This document shows, one piece after another, positions 38,008 to 49,749 of a stretch of 64,000 nt of DNA. The notes below the pieces were generated by a model, which saw only the letters and a list, made by a program, of their open reading frames with translations, had not been told where the DNA came from and searched no databases. The DNA comes from Arabidopsis thaliana (Eukaryota; Streptophyta; Magnoliopsida; Brassicales; Brassicaceae). The translations under genes and the position numbers were made by a program. Positions within the stretch are counted from its first letter, which is position 1. The number at the start of each line of letters is the position of its first letter. The DNA lies in NCBI RefSeq assembly GCF_000001735.4, contig NC_003075.7, positions 12,711,001-12,775,000 of the forward strand, in the 5' to 3' direction.

Positions 38008-38878
38008 GGTGTGTCTCTGGATTTGGGAACAACACCAAGGCCGAGAAAAAGTTGTCAATTTCAATTTTCAGATTTTCTCTTTTCTCCGGGAATAGGCGGG
38101 CTTTTTTCTTTTTTTTGGGTGTTTTGCAGCTTTTATTGGTGTTTACTGTTTGGCAATGCACTGAAATTTCAGGTAAATTTGTAAGAAAGTAACAATTAAA
38201 ATTAATAATATTAACCTCAAAAAGAAAATTAATATAATCTAGCTAGCAAAATAATGTATGAGAAAATTTTAAAAACATAAATAGGAGATATGGTGTTGAA
38301 GACTAAGCTCGAAAAAAAAATGATGGTTATATGTTTGATTTTATTATTTTCTTTAGATTAGGCAAATCACTTAGCTATTAGTATTTGTATTTGTTTAGTG
38401 AAATTTGAAATAGTTTTAAGCAGACTCTGTGAGTATACGGCTTGGTTCTACAAAGATTAAGTAAGGTCAAACTTTCAGTCAATAAAAGACTTGTGACTGA
38501 GAGATCAGATGACCACAAATCAGTGGAATCTCTCCAAGATGAGAAAATTTACGATAAATTGAAATACATTTTTTAGTTATTGTTCAAAAGATGATAAAAT
38601 TTTATTTATCTAGATATATGTAAATATTAAAGTGTGACAAAACGTAGGAGAACTTAGTACTGTTTTGAATATCATATCTTTTCACTTTTTGTTTATGTGA
38701 AAAGGTTTTCTATAAGTAAGATTTAGTTTATATGAGATGTATATGGAGGATTATTGCATTTTAACATTGATTTTGGGAAAGTGAAAGGATATATTTTCTT
38801 CACAACGACAAACACGAACAATTATGACGTAAACGCTTTTTTATTCGACTTAACAAAAGACCTCATAGTTAATCCAAC
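38008..38878. other. PCH2 promoter and NRT3.2 3' flank
   Basis: About 870 bp, AT-rich apart from the first 100 bp upstream of PCH2. No ORF or repeat that I can support. A short plus-strand ORF at 38754-38990 overlaps the antisense of NRT3.2 and is a shadow. Confidence 0.6.
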
Positions 38879-39806
38879 TCACTCCCTTTGCTCTAACTTG
38901 GCCTTCCTCTTCTCCATGACAAAGAAGACAAACAGAGAAACAACGGAGAAGACGCTGAAAAATGTGGATGCTATGTCTAGCCCCACGTGATGACCACTTA
39001 TGGCATGAACACTGAAGAGATTTGTCGTCCTTCCCTCATCCGTGCTCTGTCCGTATGCAACTTCGTGGCCATCTCCATCGATTCCATAGGCACGTACGAA
39101 GTAGGTTCCAGTGGGGATATCAAGTCCGATTGTCCAATCGAGTGATTGGGGGGTCTTGTCGTATGCCTTGGACACAATCTCATGAGGGCAACTTCTGTCC
39201 TTGAAGAGCTTGTTATCAGTCTTACGCCACGGTCTATCAACTTGGCTGATCGGTGCATAACAAAGCTTGACTTGGATTGTCTTGAAGGCAGTATCCGTGT
39301 CGACCTTGGCTGACGACGACTTTAGCTTCCATGTAATTGTCACCATATCTTTTCCAGCCTCTAAAACTAAAGATCATCCATGTGCAAATTTGAGTATATA
39401 GATTTATAAAAATAATAATAATACAAGTATGGAGATGAATCATAAATCATGTATATTCCAAAAAAAGAGTCTAGAGATGTATAAACGAAAATAACTATTT
39501 TTTCCGTATTAAAATAGGTAATATATCTTTATACTTAACCTACAGTTAGAGCCTAGTGGGCAACTTCACTACTTATGAATACACACTTTAGTCGCGGATT
39601 TGAAAAGATAATAGATAAGGTACAAAATCTTTGAATTATAAAGAAGGTAAGACGGTTCACAAACCTCCGCTATCTTTAACGGGTTTAGCGGTGACCTCAA
39701 TTGAGTTTTGGAGATCGGTGAAGAGTCTATCTTTCTTTCCTCCACTACTCGACTCGATGAGTGAGAATATGAGAAGTGATACGAAGAGGAGAGTGTGGAT
39801 GGCCAT
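38879..39806 (-). CDS. NRT3.2: NAR2/NRT3-type accessory protein of high-affinity nitrate uptake
   Basis: Small single-pass membrane partner of NRT2 high-affinity nitrate transporters in the plasma membrane. Exons 39806-39665 and 39366-38879 give 209 residues. Residues about 1-19 form a signal peptide (HTLLFVSLLIFSLI). The NAR2 domain follows, with VTITWKL, VKLCYAPISQVDRPWRKTD, SCPHEIV and GTYFVRAYGIDGDGHEVAYG. A C-terminal transmembrane helix (about 175-198, STFFSVFSVVSLFVFFVM) precedes a short basic tail EKRKAKLEQRE. I chose the ATG at 39806 because the in-frame extension upstream adds non-family sequence. Of the two Arabidopsis members the sequence and neighbourhood fit NRT3.2 (not NRT3.1/WR3). 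Confidence 0.94.
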
Positions 39807-40536
39807 GATCCGAATGAGAATGTGATCTTGGTAAGGGAGGACGACTAAATGTGTGTCACACATGTGTCTCATATTTATAGAATGCCCATCTTTAAATACA
39901 TAAACGCCACTAGACGCCAATATTTGAACCGGCGATCATTTAGTGCGAAGAATTTAAGGGAATTTTCGGGCGCCATTACTCGGTAGTCGACACGAACATA
40001 GTTGATCTATCGAATAATGTTCAGTCACGAAAAACAATGCCCAAGAATGAAAAAAAAAAAAAAAAAAAAAAAAACTCCTCATCATACCAATTGGACTTAC
40101 TTAGATCCCAATCCGGAAATCTAATAATTGATCATTCAGGAAGACATCTAATTCAGGAAATCCGGTTTTGAGTTTCTTTTGCTGAGATTGATTGTTGGTC
40201 CATCAAAAAAAATTATGTGCTAGTTTAAATATCTCTAGAACAAGTATGCACTAAGTTTGCTAGCTAAAGCAGTCTCCCAATAAATTCTCTTTATGATGTT
40301 GGCTTATGCAGCATTTTTGAATCACGCACTTGTGAATTATTAGTGAATATTACAAACAGGATTGCAACTGCTTCGATTCAACCCCGAACTTCTGTGAAGT
40401 GTAGACTCACCAAAAGGATTCAGCAAGACAGTTACACTTTCCTTACTTCCTAGGGAATTACTAAATTTGGAATCAAATTAGTAATTGCTACATAAAACGG
40501 GCTACAGTATTTGCTTTGCAATCGAACTCATAAGCC
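39807..40536. other. NRT3.2 promoter and flank of a retroelement fragment
   Basis: About 730 bp. It contains the NRT3.2 leader and promoter, a run of 25 A at 40050-40074, and possibly worn LTR sequence to its right. I could not find matching long terminal repeats by eye. Confidence 0.5.
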
Positions 40537-41500
40537 TTGTTGATATCAGAGGGAAGACTCTTCCTCCGACAGAAGGTTTTATCAAGAGAACAAGTACAAG
40601 AGAATTTTTATGGGGTTCTAAACGGATTAGGCACGGAACATGAGTCTGTGGCAACTGTGATAGAGCACTATCTAAATCTCTATCCTGGTCCTTGTTTTGA
40701 TGATGTGGTGCATAAACTCACAGCCTTTGATTATAAGTTAATAGCCTATGCTAATTCTCCCTCTGAAGTCACTCCTCACATGGCATATCACATTGAGAAA
40801 GCATACTATACTCGTGGAGGCTATAATGATTCCCGTGGTAGAGGTTTCCAGCAACAGTTTGGATCAGGTTCAAGCACAGGTTCTGGATCTGGACAAAAAC
40901 CTACAAGTCAGATATGTGGTAGATATGGGCACTCTGCATTCAAGTGTCACAACAGGTTTAAAACATGACTACCAGCCTGAAAATCTACATAATGCTCTGG
41001 CTGCTATGAGGGTGTCAGATCAAAGTCAGTCTTCCAGACACAGGAGCTACTGCCCACATCACCAATTCAGCTTCTCATCAAAAAAATGTCTGTTGGAGGA
41101 AGAGTCTTCTCTCTGATAGTTGATGACTATCTCATAGTCCAAGCAGTTAATCATAAACGAAAATCAATATTCTCCTTCCATTTAGCTCCCTTAACATCAT
41201 TTGCCTCCACGAAATGGAGTTCTTTCAAAACCCTCGAGCAGTTTCAGACTTCCAGTATACAGAAAACAATCTAGTTTCTGCTGAAAACTTGATCTATTGT
41301 TCTGCTAATCAAGGTCTAACTGTTACTAATACATCTAAACTACAATTAACACAAATCTTATCTATGTTTCTTAAAATAATCTGCACTAAATCTATGAAGG
41401 AACATGACTTGAAAACCTATATTCATCACCTTAACACAGACGTACACCTAAAAATTCAGCTAGACACTACAAAGAGATAAATTTAGCTAGAGATTTCCTT
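40537..41500 (+). mobile_element. Degenerate Ty1/copia retrotransposon fragment (gag and start of pol)
   Basis: A stretch resembling the plant primer-binding site (TTGATATCAGAGGG against the usual TTGGTATCAGAGC) lies at about 40540-40553. It is followed directly by middle gag sequence (REQVQENFYGVLNGLG, VHKLTAFDYKLIAY), so the gag N-terminus is deleted. A zinc knuckle, ICGRYGHSAFKCHNRF at about 40911-40958, has lost its first Cys. The frame then changes to YQPENLHNALAAMR and again to the aspartic-protease stretch DTGATAHITNSA (41037 on). No integrase, reverse transcriptase or RNase H domain follows. The last few hundred bases have no copia match I recognise. The element is dead and truncated on both sides. 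Confidence 0.82.
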
Positions 41501-41695
41501 TATTGCACAACTAAATCCAAAACAGATCCATCTGATATAGATTCCTTGTTAAGAACATATGGAAGTTCATACAAATAACTAGTAATCCAATCAACTGAAA
41601 CTTATAATCATCTTATTCACAAAGCACCAAATACATAGAAATATGGTTGTGATTACAAACTCTGCATTTCAAATAATTGATCATTCAGGAAAACT

Positions 41696-42631
41696 CTAGT
41701 TCTCAAAATCGGTGCTTTGCATCCGATCAGTACCAACAAGAGACAGCTTGTTATCATATACATCGATATATCCAAACGAATACGTACCTGGGGGACACTC
41801 CAAGGCAGCTTCCAAGGATCTATGGTGAACCCCATGAGAATCAACAAAGTATCCTCCTTTATGATCATGTCCGGACAAACAAACTTTAACAGAGTCATAC
41901 TTGTGTATAATGTTCATCACTTCATCAAAATTCCATAACAAAGCTGCTTTGGATGCCACACCAGGGCTCATAGGCACATGCCCACATACGATAACTCTCT
42001 GGTTTGAATTCGATGCATCCTGAAGAACACTGTCTAGCCATTGCAGCTGTTTCTCCCCAACACCACCATTATACTTCACAAATCTCCTTGCAACATCCTC
42101 AAGCCCTGCGGGGCTGTTTTTGTCTGTGTTTGGGTTCTTTTCTTCAAGTATTTTCAATGCAGCGATAGTATTAGGATGTTCCTGAGGCCATCCAACAGCA
42201 CTGATGTCATAACCATCTAACACCACAACTCTATACTCCGGGGTTGGTGAGAAATCATAATAAGCATTGCCATCACGACCTGGGATCTTCAGCAACGGAA
42301 GCAACTCTTCGCGGGGGAGATTGTAGAGGCAGTGATTACCAATCATATGATACACAGGACCGTTGAATTTCTCGAATTCATGGACTAGTTTCTTAGTGGC
42401 AGCCAAGGATTGATCTTTGGGACAAAAGCCATCAACAATGTCACCCATGTTAATAACAAATTTGAGGTTACCATGTTGGTTCCAAGTTTCAACAGCTCTT
42501 TGAAGGACAAGGATGCTGTTTCTGTAATACCTAGGAACACCTAAAAAAGAGCGGCCATCAGAAATATCAGCATACTGAACATCAGCAATAACACCAAATG
42601 AGAAGAGAGGCTGTCTGGCTGCAGAACCCAT
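41696..42631 (-). CDS. Mn2+-dependent ADP-ribose/CDP-alcohol diphosphatase-like metallophosphoesterase
   Basis: Calcineurin-like phosphoesterase of the ADPRM type; relatives hydrolyse ADP-ribose and CDP-choline to AMP or CMP and a phosphorylated product. A single coding exon of 311 residues. Metal-binding motifs occur in family order: GVIADVQYAD (Asp17), INMGDIVDG, MIGNHCLY, VIVCGHVPMSP and CLSGHDHKGGY. No signal peptide or membrane segment is seen, so it is probably cytosolic. The ATG at 42631 is the first in the coding exon. A 5' UTR intron is likely: an acceptor lies just upstream and a GTAAGT donor lies near 43013 on the minus strand. Its 3' end lies beside the copia fragment but is intact. 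It matches the locus I remember as At4g24730. Confidence 0.93.
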   Translation of the reverse strand: MGSAARQPLFSFGVIADVQYADISDGRSFLGVPRYYRNSILVLQRAVETWNQHGNLKFVINMGDIVDGFCPKDQSLAATKKLVHEFEKFNGPVYHMIGNHCLYNLPREELLPLLKIPGRDGNAYYDFSPTPEYRVVVLDGYDISAVGWPQEHPNTIAALKILEEKNPNTDKNSPAGLEDVARRFVKYNGGVGEKQLQWLDSVLQDASNSNQRVIVCGHVPMSPGVASKAALLWNFDEVMNIIHKYDSVKVCLSGHDHKGGYFVDSHGVHHRSLEAALECPPGTYSFGYIDVYDNKLSLVGTDRMQSTDFEN

Positions 42632-43728
42632 CAACCTATTGCTCTGTGAACATCAAAAGTTATGTTAGAAAAAACTTTCACAATGAATAACATAGTTTAG
42701 CTTCACATATAAACCCTCAGGACTAAAAAGCCACGATTTTTGAAAACTGGCACATGAACAAGTTTCTGATCTCACAAATTTGAGCTGAACCTTTTATTAA
42801 ACAGTAGTTGAAAAAATCACAAAAGAAAGGGTGGAACAATGCAATTGCAGGTATATTTGTAAGAATCTAATCCCATTCGTCAGAATTGTTTTCTTAAATC
42901 CATTGTAATAGAGAAATCGTAGACTCAATGGTCGATATCGGCGTAGATCGTGAAAATAAAACGAAAGTCGTATGGAAAATCAACGACATTTTGGTAAAAG
43001 ACAGACTTACGACAGTAGAGTTTCCTGCGAGGATCAGACAAGGAATGCGCAGAGGTGAAGCAGAATCGGACAAGGCGGAAGAAGTTCTGGGTAAATTCCA
43101 GAGAAGATAGCTAAACACGGAAACTCAAGTGAAACTGGAGAATTTTCTTACAAATCGTGTAGTTTTTCTTTACGCTGGTTAAACTACATGCTGTTTCTTT
43201 CCGACGAATGCCAAGAAGAGAAAAAAAAAAACGCCCCGTTAATTTGGTTTGGGTTATTGTATCACTAATTCTTATGATGGGCTCATCAATGGAGGAGTTT
43301 CTTTAGTTTATATTTTAGTTTTGGCCTTTCATATTTTCTTTGCAACTTATCTCTTATTATACCATTTCTTCTTCAATATATAATCCAATGTAAATGCGTT
43401 ATAAAATCCATTCTCTTAGCTTGGTGTTATGAAATCATTCAGTAATGAGTAGCAGCATTTTCTCTTTATGCATATACCTCTACTTGTAGCAGCACTTTCT
43501 CTTTATGCATATACCTCTACTTGTAGATAGAATCCAAAACTAAAACTCTTTTGAATTGAAACGATCCAGTTTACAAAGATAGACAAACAATCGCCTATCA
43601 CGGTTAAAAAAAGAGTGATCTTAGCATATTTGTTAATTTATATCAGAATTCGTGGGGTTGTGGGGTAAAGACTTGCTACAAATCATACATATTTCATCCC
43701 TATTTACACTCGTCAAATTCAAGTCCCG
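42632..43728. other. Diphosphatase promoter/leader and AFC2 3' flank
   Basis: About 1.1 kb. The left part up to about 43130 is probably 5' leader (with an intron) of the metallophosphoesterase. A GATGGGCTC site-II-like box lies near 43276. The right part is the AFC2 3' flank and carries a 37-bp tandem duplication. Confidence 0.6.
43451..43524. repeat. Perfectly adjacent tandem duplication, 2 x 37 bp
   Basis: Unit 1 (43451-43487) and unit 2 (43488-43524) both start AGCAGCA and end CTCTACTTGT, and differ at one base (T/C at unit position 8). The near identity points to a recent duplication. It lies about 200 bp beyond the AFC2 stop codon, in or near its 3' UTR. Confidence 0.9.
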
Positions 43729-46653
43729 CTATCTTCTCCTTGCGAAAAACGGATGCCTCAGAGCTTCACGAGCGGTTATTCTCTCTGACGGATCAAATCG
43801 CAGAAGTCCTTGCACCATATTTATTAACTCCCCGGCTGAGTGGTCCACATGTTGCATTATTAAATTCTGCAATACAGGCATCACCATTATTTTACAAACT
43901 ACCATAACACTCCACCCAAACTCAAAATATCAACACTTGACCAACCTGAAGCCGAGGAAGCTTCAATACTGCCTTCAGGCTATCTCTTGAGGTTGCCCCA
44001 TCTGGCCAATCCAAACGACCTCTTCTCACATATTTCTCTGAGTGCCGGCTTTACCAAACAACCCAAAAATAAATCCAGTTAAACACCCAACAATATATAC
44101 AATCACTTCAGAATTCAGACCGTGTGTTTTATTCAACTCACTCCACTTTCTTCAGCATTTGTTGAGGAAACGGCCCAAGAACACGCTCCATCATCGCTAG
44201 ATGCTCCAGGTTTTCATGTGTTTGGAACAATGCTTCACCCTACAAATCTCAAATCTTTCAATAAAAGACTCCCAAACATTCATTAACAATCAACTACTTC
44301 AGACACACACCGTGCACAACTCCACTATGATACATCCAACGCTCCAAACATCACACGGATAACTCCAGCCAAGACCTGCACACAAGGCAATGTTTCTCCA
44401 TAAGTTTGTGATATCTAAAAATTTTAATGAGTTTTTATAACAAGAGCTACTCACCTAAAATGACTTCTGGTGCCCTATAATGTCTGGTTGATACAATGTA
44501 GGTTTGGTCCTGGCGCTCATAAGTTGTGCTACCAAAATCAATCACCTTTATTGCACTTGATTTAGGCACTCTTTTATAGCATACATCCCTTTGTAATCGG
44601 GACCCCTGCATCAGGAAACACAACCAAATTCCTTCAGCACTTAAATAGTTGGCCACATTAAGGTCACACACAGTTGCATTCGAGATATACCTTGTACTCG
44701 GGAATCTTCACATAGTCTGAGGAGACTAACAGAATATTTTCTGGTTTAAGGTCCGTATGAATCATGCGCAAGTCATGCATAACTGCAAAACAAAAATAGA
44801 CAAGAAAATTGCCATAAGAAATGAAAAGAGCTGAAATTCAAAAACTAATGATGTAACCATCTCAGTGACAAGCAAAACTCAGATAAAAATGCACGAGCAT
44901 GTAGAATGAAAAGACTGCAAAGACTACACACATGCTACACATTCCAAGAGTTGCCAGCCAATCTCACGGACAAGATCAATGGGAAAGGAGCGATAATTGT
45001 TTTTCCGAAGAAAATCGTATAAACTCGATCCAAGCTTCTCAAATACCTGTAGCAACCATTTTAAGTTCATCCACAAAATTCAACCCCAACTATTTCCCAA
45101 ACCGGGGAAAATCATAGACATCACAAAATTGACTAAATACTTACAATACAGATATGGTTACGATAGTCAAACCAGTTCCGAATTTGTACACAACTGCAAG
45201 GAATACAATGATTTAACCTTTGCAAAAAAGAATCTTGGAAAACTATGCTTGACTTCATCAGATTAGTGATGCATGAAGAAAAAGTCAACAGACAGTACTT
45301 ACCGATTGCCACCTTTGTCATGTTTACCAAGCTGTTGCAGCATTTCAATTTCAATCATAGCAGCCTCACGGTATTTCTTCACACCACGGACAATTTTTAC
45401 TGCCACCATTTCCTTCCTCTCCCTATCCCAACATTCTAGCACTTGACCAAAAGTACCTACAAGGAAAATTTAGGAAATCAGATACGATAACTACACCGGA
45501 CCTATGAAAATAACTTGTACAACAACCATAAATTCATACCTTCCCCCATTTTGCTATAAATTTTATCTGCAAAACAAGAAGAGCATAGAGAAATCAGAAT
45601 ACTGAAATCAAAACAATATACACAAGGTCCACCACAACACCTAGAGTTTGTTCAAAGCCATTGACAAAAAAATCTAGAGAAATTTAAAAGGTATCTTCAG
45701 GATTTTATCAAAACAGTTTTTTGGTAATAGAAAAGTGGGATTACAGCGTGGAGTTAAGTCATCTCCCAGTTCAAATATGTAATGTCCATCCTTATCATCT
45801 TCTCGCCATGGGGGAGAACCATTTCGAGCCACACCCTTAACACAAAGAGAGCTACTATTGTCTGAAGGAGCTCCGGAAGATGCAAAGCTTGATATATTTC
45901 CAATCTCTTGCCCACAAAACATTCCTACCTGAGCCTACACATATTCATGTACCATAACAGACAGATGAAAACCTGCCACTATCCTTCTACGCCGACTCGT
46001 TCAGAGTCATTTACTATCTTAAAACCTTAAGGGTAAATCCAAATCCAAACAACTTTTTTTGTATTCAACGTGCATCTATTATCTATTGTTCTTCAGAAAA
46101 AATCACGAAGTCACGATTATCTTTAACTTATAGAATTGGAGAGGGAAAGGCGAATCAGCCAACACAAAATCTTGCTCAGCTCAAAATTCACAAATCATGC
46201 ATCAGATCAAATTTGGTTCACCATCTACAAACAAATACTAAAAACAAAACATACCACAGAAATTGAACCTAACAACACTGAACATCTAAAATATTTCAAG
46301 GACAGACCAAATTTAAATAGATCTAAAACACCACCTAATTCAATCACAAACTTCACCTAATCATACAGAATTTGGTTTCTTCAAATTGAATAATTGACAA
46401 AAACAAAAACATTGAGAAAACTGCAGATCCAGAAGAATCAACACAAAAATTAAACCGATCCTAAATTTTAAATAAAAATCAAATTTTCAAAGGAATCAAA
46501 CACAAAAACTCAAATTGGAATCATAAATAACGAGGTGAAGAGAATTTATACCTTGGTTGCCTGAGGCAACACATCCCAACCGAGACGCGCTCTCTTTCTG
46601 GGACGACGATCCATGTGAGTATGAGGGAATTCATGCACACGCTCCATCTCCAT
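43729..46653 (-). CDS. AFC2: LAMMER-type (CLK) dual-specificity protein kinase
   Basis: Nuclear kinase that phosphorylates SR splicing factors. Twelve coding exons on the minus strand: 46653-46552, 45934-45745, 45566-45540, 45456-45303, 45193-45145, 45046-44932, 44782-44691, 44605-44455, 44375-44311, 44239-44142, 44048-43946 and 43866-43729. They give 427 residues. The N-terminus has a basic stretch [12 protein letters not shown], likely nuclear targeting. The Gly-rich loop [11 protein letters not shown] is split between a 27-nt microexon and the next exon. Also present are the catalytic loop [17 protein letters not shown], the activation/APE region [11 protein letters not shown] and the signature [11 protein letters not shown] (LAMMER at about 329-334). 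Of the three Arabidopsis AFC kinases, length and N-terminus fit AFC2. The ATG at 46653 is preceded by an open frame without another ATG. Confidence 0.96.
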
Positions 46654-47421
46654 AATCTCAGAATCAGAGAAAATCTTAAACGGTGTGATTTGTTTCAGAA
46701 AGCCAAACGGCGATGACGAAAAGCTTTTTTGGTGTAAACAGAATCGTAGCCTAACCCTAGTTTTTAAGCAGAGGAATAGCAAATTGCGATAGAGAAGCAG
46801 TCAGAAAAATCTCCACCGTCCACGTGTAATCAACCGGTATAACCTGGGTTAGTTGGAACTGTGCTGGATTTAACCATAGTTGGGTTGGCTCAATAATTGA
46901 TGGGAGAGAGAATATGCTTCCACTTTCCAGACGATGAAACAACAAGAAGTGCTTCATATTTCTAGTAAAACGACACGCATTTAAATTGGATAAAGATTTT
47001 TTTTTCCGCGGGTCGAATATTCCACTCTCTAATTAACTTTTTTTTCGGACCAAACTCTCTTCTTCTTTTTTTCGTCCCGACCAAACTCTCTTACTTACGA
47101 TTTCGGACCAAACTCGAATAGTCGCAATTTTTGTCCTAGATTATTTAACTTTGTCTACTAGAAGTTTAAGCCGAATTTTCTTTTCTTTTTTTCTTTTTTT
47201 TTTCTTTTTTTTTTCGTCAACGAATTTTCTTTTTTATATAAGCAAATTATTCTTTGGATAATACGGATCTTGGTATAAAGCAAAGGGTAAGTTTGCCATT
47301 GGAATTTCAGGATTCAAAGATGTATTTTTGATCTATTTCAACTACTCTACCTTCCAAAACTTTTCAATTTTTTTTTGTTGAAGAGAAATATAGCCACTTG
47401 GAGCGTGGTTAAAGAGAGATC
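46654..47421. other. AFC2 promoter and STR11 3' flank
   Basis: About 770 bp. Three copies of a GACCAAACTC motif occur at about 47046-47115 within T-rich tracts, suggesting a worn local duplication. Long pyrimidine tracts occupy 47170-47220. The right end is the 3' UTR of the rhodanese-like gene. Confidence 0.6.
46821..46826. promoter_or_regulatory. G-box (CACGTG) upstream of AFC2
   Basis: CACGTG in the context TCCACGTGTAA lies 168 bp upstream of the AFC2 ATG, within the likely promoter or leader. Binding by bZIP or bHLH factors is inferred from the motif alone. Confidence 0.4.
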
Positions 47422-49749
47422 CTAATGGCCTCTTAACTCCTGAATATAATGGCCTAGTTGCTGAGCCCCAACGAACAAAGCATCAGCAGCCAGAACAACT
47501 CCAAACTACAAACATGACATGAGAGAAGCAGTCATGAGGAACATGATTCACAAAAGAAAGAAGCTACAAGAGATTTTGATTAAAAAAACTCACCAGACGA
47601 GCAGTATATACCAAACGGTACCCCCAACCTTCTTTCGCAGCTTGAGCTCTTTGCTGGTCTGTCCAACTGCAAGTAAAAAGATGTATGAGCATAATACCAA
47701 ATGCTGCTAATGATGTACAAGATAGAGCTAGGCTATTGACTTACAGTCATTATAAATAAATACAGGCCTATCCATTATTCTCCTCATTGTCTTTTGAGAC
47801 TTTTACTTTTCAAGCTATGAGAAAGTCTGAGTAGCAAAAGAGAGAATTACCCGAGGAACTCTGAAAAACCTCCAATACCAGCAAGCTTCAAGGGTTGGAC
47901 ACCTTCTGTCACTAGATCCTGCTATCACATAATGAATGAATTAGTTATCGATGTTGTAGAATCTTGCAATTCAGAAACGAAACTGAAAAAGTATAAAGCA
48001 CAAAACCGAAAGTTTAAAACAATCGTATAACCTCGTCTTGAGCAGATTCTAAACCACCTTGTACCCAGAACAGATTCTCATACCCTGCATTATATAGTAG
48101 CTCGCAAGCAGCTAAGGATCTGACAATATTTACGAGTCAAGCATAAATTTGAGGATCATCCAACAATATGAACCCTGTGATTCACAGTTATACTATCAAC
48201 ATACTAACTTTCAATATAAGACTAATTTTCATTCCACAAGAACCGAGACCATTTGATAATGATACTTCTTCAACCCAAAACCTGGATAAATCACCATGCA
48301 ATTCTATGAATATATAATATATAGGCAGAGAACCTAACCAGCCACTTACTCATTATAATATAAAGTAACCACATATTTCAAGCATGGTTAGTCACTCATT
48401 ATCTATCTATATTTCAAGTACCTCAATCCTTTTTGGCAAGCAACAATCAGCTCTGAGTCTTTTGGGAATTTCTCCTCAACCTTTGACAAGAAGAGCCTGC
48501 AAACGAAGTAGAAAACCAAGAAGCAAGTAAGTATGCCAAAAGGCAAAGAAGAAGGTCAGCTTACTCTCGCAGACATACCTATTAAAAGATAGTGTAGGTG
48601 CTCCACTCCACCATCCCCCTGTACAAGTGGAAACATGGTGAAATCAAAACCAAAATTTTTTACAAGAACCAAAAAGAATTTAATAAATGCGTGTATTCAA
48701 GTGTTCTAGTCTCTATCCTAGATGGGATTAGTCAATGATATACAATAGAAATATAGATAATAGTAGGGAATAATAATGAATTGATCCAATGTCACTATAG
48801 TCAACAGGTTATAACTTATAATGGTGGAGAAGTACCCATAGCAAAACTAGTGACTTTTTTGGAAAGAGTTCCAGCGTCAAGGTTGTCATCATTGTCGAAG
48901 ATAGGAACCCAAGTGGAGCCTTTAATCCATGCCTTTATAGAAAAGAAAAGAAAAAAATCGAAGGAGAAGACTACATCAGTAACACACTATAGTTTTGATT
49001 TCATAATAACATTACAGTCGCCAAGAGTTTGAACTAACTTACTAACATGTCATGCAAAGGTGAGATACATGAACCAAATTCTATGCAATAACGTTCAAGG
49101 GTGAATTTAGACAAGACAATCATCATCTATGGATAAGTAAACAAGCAGCCTAATAACTTAAAAAACAAGAATGTACCTTGTTGCGCTCGCTAGAGGGACG
49201 AACATCAAGGAGAGGTTTGTTTGAAAGAGAAATAGCATAGCCTGCTTCTCTTGGTGTAAGAAGCTTCACTTTTCCTTCCCTTAACTATGCAAACAATAAA
49301 TTTGTTAATAGTGAGAACAGTTGAATAACAATGAAAATAAAAACATGAACCATAATCACTCCAATGTTCCAATTTTAAGATGTAAGTGATGGTTACCAAA
49401 CCATCCCAACGCTTTTTAGCAGCAGCTATGTCTCTCATTTGCTTCAAATCAATATCTTCATCAACAGCTTGCATCCTAACAACACCTACTCCCTATTCAA
49501 CAACAAAGAGTGTCAAAATTTTACTTTCGCTTCCAATCAAAAAAATCGAATGGAGAAAACGAGATAAGGCCATAAAACCAAAATAGAGAATCAACTTACA
49601 AAGCGACGAACAGTGGAGAGCGATGTGCCTCCAATGGGGGATTTAAGTGAAGATACCATTGAAGAGGTCATCCTCGAGTGCTGGTTTCTAAAAAGATTAG
49701 AACCAGAAGCTAACAGAGGATTTAGAACGGGAAGAGATAGAGACTCCAT
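47422..49749 (-). CDS. STR11: Rhodanese-like sulfurtransferase domain protein, probably plastidial
   Basis: Ten coding exons on the minus strand: 49749-49600, 49492-49397, 49284-49177, 48932-48836, 48618-48579, 48496-48422, 48119-48032, 47918-47851, 47666-47594 and 47505-47422. They give 292 residues. The first ~55 residues are rich in Ser, Leu and Asn with few acids, like a plastid transit peptide. The rhodanese fold is seen in NKPLLDVRPSSERNKAWIKGS and the active-site loop VACQKGLRS with the catalytic Cys at about 184. The final part (VVLAADALFVGAQQLGHYI) is moderately hydrophobic. The substrate is unknown; many plant members are structural or regulatory, not true thiosulfate sulfurtransferases. 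Two site-II-like boxes (AAGCCCAT, TTGGGCCT) lie at about 49967-49998 upstream. The name is remembered from the STR family list. Confidence 0.92.

Noticed and set aside
40050-40074. Run of 25 A as a possible retroposon tail
   Set aside because: It is not next to any recognisable retroposed body, and no target-site duplication is seen around it.
46654-46782. N-terminal extension of AFC2 by 43 residues
   Set aside because: The upstream open frame has no ATG, only a TTG; the kinase family start at 46653 fits.
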